The position numbers and the translations under genes are program-made. This document shows positions 60,665 to 64,000 of a DNA stretch of 64,000 nucleotides, one piece after another (positions within the stretch are counted from its first letter, which is position 1; every line of letters begins with the position of its first letter). The DNA comes from Cyclobacterium roseum (lineage in GTDB: Bacteria > Bacteroidota > Bacteroidia > Cytophagales > Cyclobacteriaceae). The notes under the pieces were generated by a model, which was not told the origin of the DNA, made no database searches, and worked only from the letters and a program-made list of their open reading frames with translations. Location: contig NZ_WNKF01000020.1 in NCBI RefSeq assembly GCF_010119225.1, forward strand, positions 29,589 to 93,588. The letters are read 5' to 3'.

Positions 60665-61636
60665 TTACCAGATTACTAACTCATTATTGGTTGATTGATC
60701 GTTACTACCAAATAGGTGGTAGACCAGCGCAAATTCGTGCGTCTGACCTGGTAACAGGTAGCTTCGATTTGACGGAAATTCATAGATGTAACCCAATCTA
60801 AACTTGTCGAACAACACCCCAAATTGAAGGTTGCTGGCATAGTCAAACCGATGCCCCCCACCAATCCATAGCTTGTTTCCCAGTAGGGTTTTTAAATTGA
60901 ATTCAATGTTATCGGGCAATCCTTCCTGATTCCGGTAAAAACCATTGACAATCAAAGCAACCTGTGGAGAGAGGGTTTCTCTGAAGCCAGCTTGCGCAAT
61001 GTAGGTGACAGGCCTTCCGTCCATGAATTCTTCTCCGCTAACTATCCTCCCTTTATTTACGTTTTGCATGGCATAGGAAAAATAGTAGGACTTATGGGTA
61101 AGTGCCAGCCCAATGTTAAAATCAAAAATTTGCATGTCCGAAAAGCTGCCCAGGTATTGACCAATAAGGGGATCCCCGGCTTGTTCACTGGATAGTGCAT
61201 TTCCATCCAGCCTAATGGTTTGGTAATTTAGGCCAGCCCCCAATCGTAATTGGTGCTCGCTAGTCAAGCGAACCCTGCTGGCATAAGCAAGCAATAGCTC
61301 CGTTTCTTTAAAAGCACCATAGGTATCATGCATCAGGTTAATGCTGTAGGCATTTTTCCCCATCAGAGCAGGGTCTTCCAGTCCTTTCGCTTCGGCAAAA
61401 TCCATTTCGGCACCAATAAAATAGGTTTTGGGAGCCCCCTCCATTCCGGACCATTGATTTCTAACAAATCCTCGTAAAGTACTCCCTTCATAACCCGTTA
61501 GGCCCGGGTTGAAATAACTTTGGAAATGGCTGAACTGACTGATGTATTTTCTTGACTGTGCCTGGAGATTACCGGTTTGAAAAGCCAGTATCAGTAGAAC
61601 GAGGCAGGCTGTTATGGGTGCATGGCTGATTTTCAT
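60665..61636 (-). CDS. PorP/SprF family type IX secretion membrane protein
   Basis: This 323-residue protein has a signal peptide (LVLLILAFQTGNLQAQ) and the PorP/SprF pattern: YISQFSHFQSYFNPGLTGYEGSTLRGFVRNQWSGMEGAPKTYFIGAEMDF and YYFSYAMQNVN, ending in GQTHEFALVYHLF. Such outer-membrane proteins anchor or help secrete the large protein encoded next to them. It starts 10 bp after the end of the MBG-repeat gene, a classic pairing. Confidence 0.92.
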   Translation of the reverse strand: MKISHAPITACLVLLILAFQTGNLQAQSRKYISQFSHFQSYFNPGLTGYEGSTLRGFVRNQWSGMEGAPKTYFIGAEMDFAEAKGLEDPALMGKNAYSINLMHDTYGAFKETELLLAYASRVRLTSEHQLRLGAGLNYQTIRLDGNALSSEQAGDPLIGQYLGSFSDMQIFDFNIGLALTHKSYYFSYAMQNVNKGRIVSGEEFMDGRPVTYIAQAGFRETLSPQVALIVNGFYRNQEGLPDNIEFNLKTLLGNKLWIGGGHRFDYASNLQFGVLFDKFRLGYIYEFPSNRSYLLPGQTHEFALVYHLFGSNDQSTNNELVIW

Positions 61637-61646
61637 GTTCCTTTGA

Positions 61647-64000
61647 TTAATCGTTAAAAATAGTGAGTACTCCCCGTCGGATTTCGTCCGTTTCTCCCAA
61701 ACTGATCACCCAGAAATAGGTTCCGGTAGGCAATTCCTTACCTAAATAAGTTCCATCCCACCGCTCATTCGGGTTTTCTGTATAGAAGATGCGCTTGCCG
61801 CTTCTTTCATAGACTGCGATTTTGCTATCCTGATAATATCGGAGATCATTTACACCCCAATCGTCGTTGATGCCATCCCCATTGGGCGTAAACGAATTGG
61901 GTACAAAAATAGCTTCCAGATCGGCCCTGCTCCTGTTCAGGGTGAAAGTTTGGAAAATGGTATTCCCAGCCCTATCCGTGCTGCTTACTTGCAGGCTAAA
62001 GGAGGTTTTTCCCGGCAGGGCTTCCTGACTGTTCCAAAATAAGTCACTGCCTGAAATCCCGAAATAGCGGTTATCCATCGTTGATCCTGTTAGCTCATAT
62101 CGGTGAATATTGTCTGCCGGATCCAAGGTGTTCAAGGCACCGATAATCGTCCCGGGATCACTATCAGCAGCAAACTCATCGGTGGATAGCGTGATTCCTT
62201 CCGGAAGGGCTTTGTCTTCAACTAAGATACTTAGAATAGGTTCCAACCCATCCGGATTTTGAATGTTGCCAAAGTCCGGAGTGCCTTTGTATTGATACAA
62301 ACCAGCTACTTTGGTATCCAATACAGGAATCGTCCAATTAACCGGAATGCTGGTTTCCTGTCCATTACTGAGCCGTACGGTAATTTTATCCGGGAAGGAA
62401 ACGGTTTCAAGTGGGGTATTCCATGGGATAGCGACCAACTCTGGATCTTCTATGGCTAACAGGTTTAGGTTTACCAGCGTTATCACGAATTCAGCGGTTT
62501 TATCATTACCGTCTTTATCGGTAGCTGTTAATTGGACAAGAATGGTTGCGGCATCGGAATACTTCGTTCCCGGAGCCGGACGCTGAACGAAATGAGATAA
62601 TTCACAATTGTCCCGCGCTACTGCCACTTCGGTGAAGTCTGGCAATTCATAGCTGCCATTCAAATATATGGTTTGGTCCGCCGGAATGGATTCGATCACC
62701 GGCGCAGTGATATCCGCGATGACTACTTCCTGCGTCTGGGTGCTGCTGTTTCCATTCGAATCAGTAAATGTCCAGGTAATCAGCGTATTTTCCTGAATCG
62801 GAAGGGTTTTATCAGGTACTCCAAAAATATTTCCATCACAATTATCGCTCGCAGTGGGAGGCTCCCAGGATTCCAAACCACACTCCGCTCTCAATACGGG
62901 AAGGCTGGCGAGGGAGGGTAGCGGAGCGGATTGGTCTTCCAGATTCACCAGTACTTTTGAAGTAAATGCGTTTCCATTTTTATCCAAAACACTCACCTCA
63001 ATTTCCTGTTCGCCTAAAGTCGTGCAATCAAAATCAACCCTGTCAAGAACTACGAGTTGACCGGCCGCCAGCGGTTGATCAAGCAGACTCACAGGTTCCA
63101 AGGTTGCTTTTCCTGATTCATCAAGGACCAGTGTGCTGTTTTTGACACGAGGAAGAATTTGGAAAGTGTCTCCGGAAAATTGAATTTGATAATTAGTGCC
63201 TGCACTCAGGCTTCCCTGATTGATGGCATAAGCGCCCACATCTTCCCCAATTTCCCTGTTTAGAGACCCGGAAAGTAGTGATTCGTCATCTCCGTTTATG
63301 AAACCGCTGCTGGTAAAGGTAAATACTGGATCGGCTTGCCCGTAGATTTTGCTTTGTCCAGCATCGGTGATGAGCACCAAGGCTTTTGGATTGATAGTAA
63401 AGTCGGCCGCTGTGAAGTCTAGCGTGTAATTGGCACCGGCCGTTAAATCTCCCTGGGTGATTGCATAAACGCCAACGTTTTCACCCGGCTCCCTGTCCAG
63501 CGCCCCGGAAAGTAACGATTCGTCTTCTCCGTTTACGAAACCGCTGCTGGTAAAGGTAAGGATAGGGTCATTCTGCCCGTAAACCTTGCTTTGTCCGGCG
63601 TCGGCGTTCAGCACCAGGGTTTGTGGATTGATTGAAAATCCGGCTGCTGTAAAGTCCATTGTATAATTGGCACCCGCACTAAGGTTCCCTTGACTAATAG
63701 CATAAGAACCTACATTCTCGCCCGGCTCCCGGTTCAGGGACCCGGAAAGTAATGATTCGTCCTCTCCATTAACGAAACCGCTACTGGTAAAGGTAAATAC
63801 CGGATCGGTTTGGCCGTAAGTTTTGCTTTGTCCGGGATCGGCAGTCAGTACCAAGGTTTGCGGATTGATGGTAAAGTCGGCCGCTGTAAAGTTTAGTGTA
63901 TAATTGGCCCCGGCCGTTACGTCTCCCTGGGTGATTGCATAAGTACCGACATTCTCACCCGGCTCCCTGTTCAGGGCCCCGGTGATTAGAGATTCGTCCT
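61647..64000 (-). CDS. Large T9SS-exported MBG-repeat protein (N-terminus outside window)
   Basis: At least 784 residues are present; the frame is open to the right edge, so the N-terminus is missing. From the N-terminal side come 79-residue MBG-type repeats (NGEDESLLSGxLNREPGENV), then HYR/Ig-like modules (VTFTSK-type LDKNGNAFTSKVLVNLEDQSAPLP, WTFTDSNGNSSTQTQEVV). A cadherin-like segment precedes the CHU/gliding-type C-terminal domain (VPNSFTPNGDGINDDWGV...ERWDGTYLGKELPTGTYFWVISL), the type B signal for type IX secretion. It is probably a surface adhesin. Confidence 0.93.
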   Translation of the reverse strand, partial: DESLITGALNREPGENVGTYAITQGDVTAGANYTLNFTAADFTINPQTLVLTADPGQSKTYGQTDPVFTFTSSGFVNGEDESLLSGSLNREPGENVGSYAISQGNLSAGANYTMDFTAAGFSINPQTLVLNADAGQSKVYGQNDPILTFTSSGFVNGEDESLLSGALDREPGENVGVYAITQGDLTAGANYTLDFTAADFTINPKALVLITDAGQSKIYGQADPVFTFTSSGFINGDDESLLSGSLNREIGEDVGAYAINQGSLSAGTNYQIQFSGDTFQILPRVKNSTLVLDESGKATLEPVSLLDQPLAAGQLVVLDRVDFDCTTLGEQEIEVSVLDKNGNAFTSKVLVNLEDQSAPLPSLASLPVLRAECGLESWEPPTASDNCDGNIFGVPDKTLPIQENTLITWTFTDSNGNSSTQTQEVVIADITAPVIESIPADQTIYLNGSYELPDFTEVAVARDNCELSHFVQRPAPGTKYSDAATILVQLTATDKDGNDKTAEFVITLVNLNLLAIEDPELVAIPWNTPLETVSFPDKITVRLSNGQETSIPVNWTIPVLDTKVAGLYQYKGTPDFGNIQNPDGLEPILSILVEDKALPEGITLSTDEFAADSDPGTIIGALNTLDPADNIHRYELTGSTMDNRYFGISGSDLFWNSQEALPGKTSFSLQVSSTDRAGNTIFQTFTLNRSRADLEAIFVPNSFTPNGDGINDDWGVNDLRYYQDSKIAVYERSGKRIFYTENPNERWDGTYLGKELPTGTYFWVISLGETDEIRRGVLTIFND
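63150..64000 (-). repeat. Tandem 237-bp MBG-domain repeats
   Basis: Successive units begin with the codons for VL(I/N/T)(T/A)D(A/P)GQSK(I/V/T)YGQ and repeat every 237 bp (79 residues). Three complete units and a fourth partial one are visible, and the array continues beyond the window. The nucleotide similarity between units is high, so copy number is likely to vary by recombination. Confidence 0.85.

Overview
The window is a piece of a Bacteroidota chromosome, most likely Cytophagales (Cyclobacteriaceae-like). This rests on the SusC/SusD pair, a PorP/SprF-type protein next to a large secreted protein with a type IX (CHU-type) C-terminal domain, a fused CcoN-CcoO oxidase subunit, DUF3078/DUF5777/CHRD/YceI proteins, and TAnnTTTG-type promoter cores. 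Base composition looks mid-40s % G+C, with clearly more AT-rich accessory stretches at about 31.4-37.9 kb and 39.4-40.8 kb. No species is assigned.

Layout. (1) 0.1-6.5 kb, housekeeping: polyphosphate kinase and a convergent exopolyphosphatase, two small membrane proteins, a DUF3078 barrel and a DUF389 membrane protein. (2) 6.65-6.88 kb, minus strand: a 124-nt type-II tRNA-like gene with a GUC anticodon and a very long variable arm, with its own promoter core and terminator. (3) 7.0-18.5 kb, a carbohydrate catabolic island: AraC regulator, GH88 unsaturated glucuronyl hydrolase, sugar isomerase/epimerase, Gfo/Idh/MocA oxidoreductase and SDR; then after a terminator a small membrane protein, an SSS symporter and NagA; then two more Gfo/Idh/MocA proteins (one Tat-exported behind a LacI-type palindrome) and a VOC protein. 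(4) 18.5-22.6 kb, a leftward six-gene operon: ECF sigma factor, membrane/barrel protein, CHRD lipoprotein, haem lipoprotein, YceI, DUF5777 barrel. (5) 22.9-31.1 kb: PL11 rhamnogalacturonan lyase, a small lipoprotein, and the planctomycete-style trio DUF1549/DUF1553, DUF1501, DUF2231-cytochrome-LRR.

(6) 31.1-43.2 kb is the accessory region. It holds two orphan RHS C-terminal tips, each followed by a tiny membrane protein, a decayed leftward regulator and a duplicated RelE/ParE-type toxin-antitoxin pair. Two further toxin-antitoxin pairs follow, with three copies of a hairpin-bounded element carrying the tail of a REP-associated tyrosine transposase. Next come a serine hydrolase, an AbiGi-like gene coupled to an unrecognised 184-residue protein (candidate phage-defence pair), two 77-bp direct repeats bracketing a lipoprotein gene, and a collapsed dnaE2/imuC pseudogene.

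(7) 43.8-51.2 kb: an orphan SusC/SusD pair, a ChaN-like protein, an MpaB/DUF2236 protein and a SIMPL-domain protein. (8) 51.3-60.6 kb: the cbb3 oxidase locus, with a USP-like gene, copper P-type ATPase, CcoS, fused CcoNO, CcoQ, CcoP, CcoG, FixH/CcoH and a TauE/DsbD-like membrane protein. FNR/CRP-type palindromes lie in front of the first two genes, as expected for oxygen-responsive control. (9) 60.7-64.0 kb: PorP/SprF and a large MBG-repeat adhesin-like protein that runs off the right edge.
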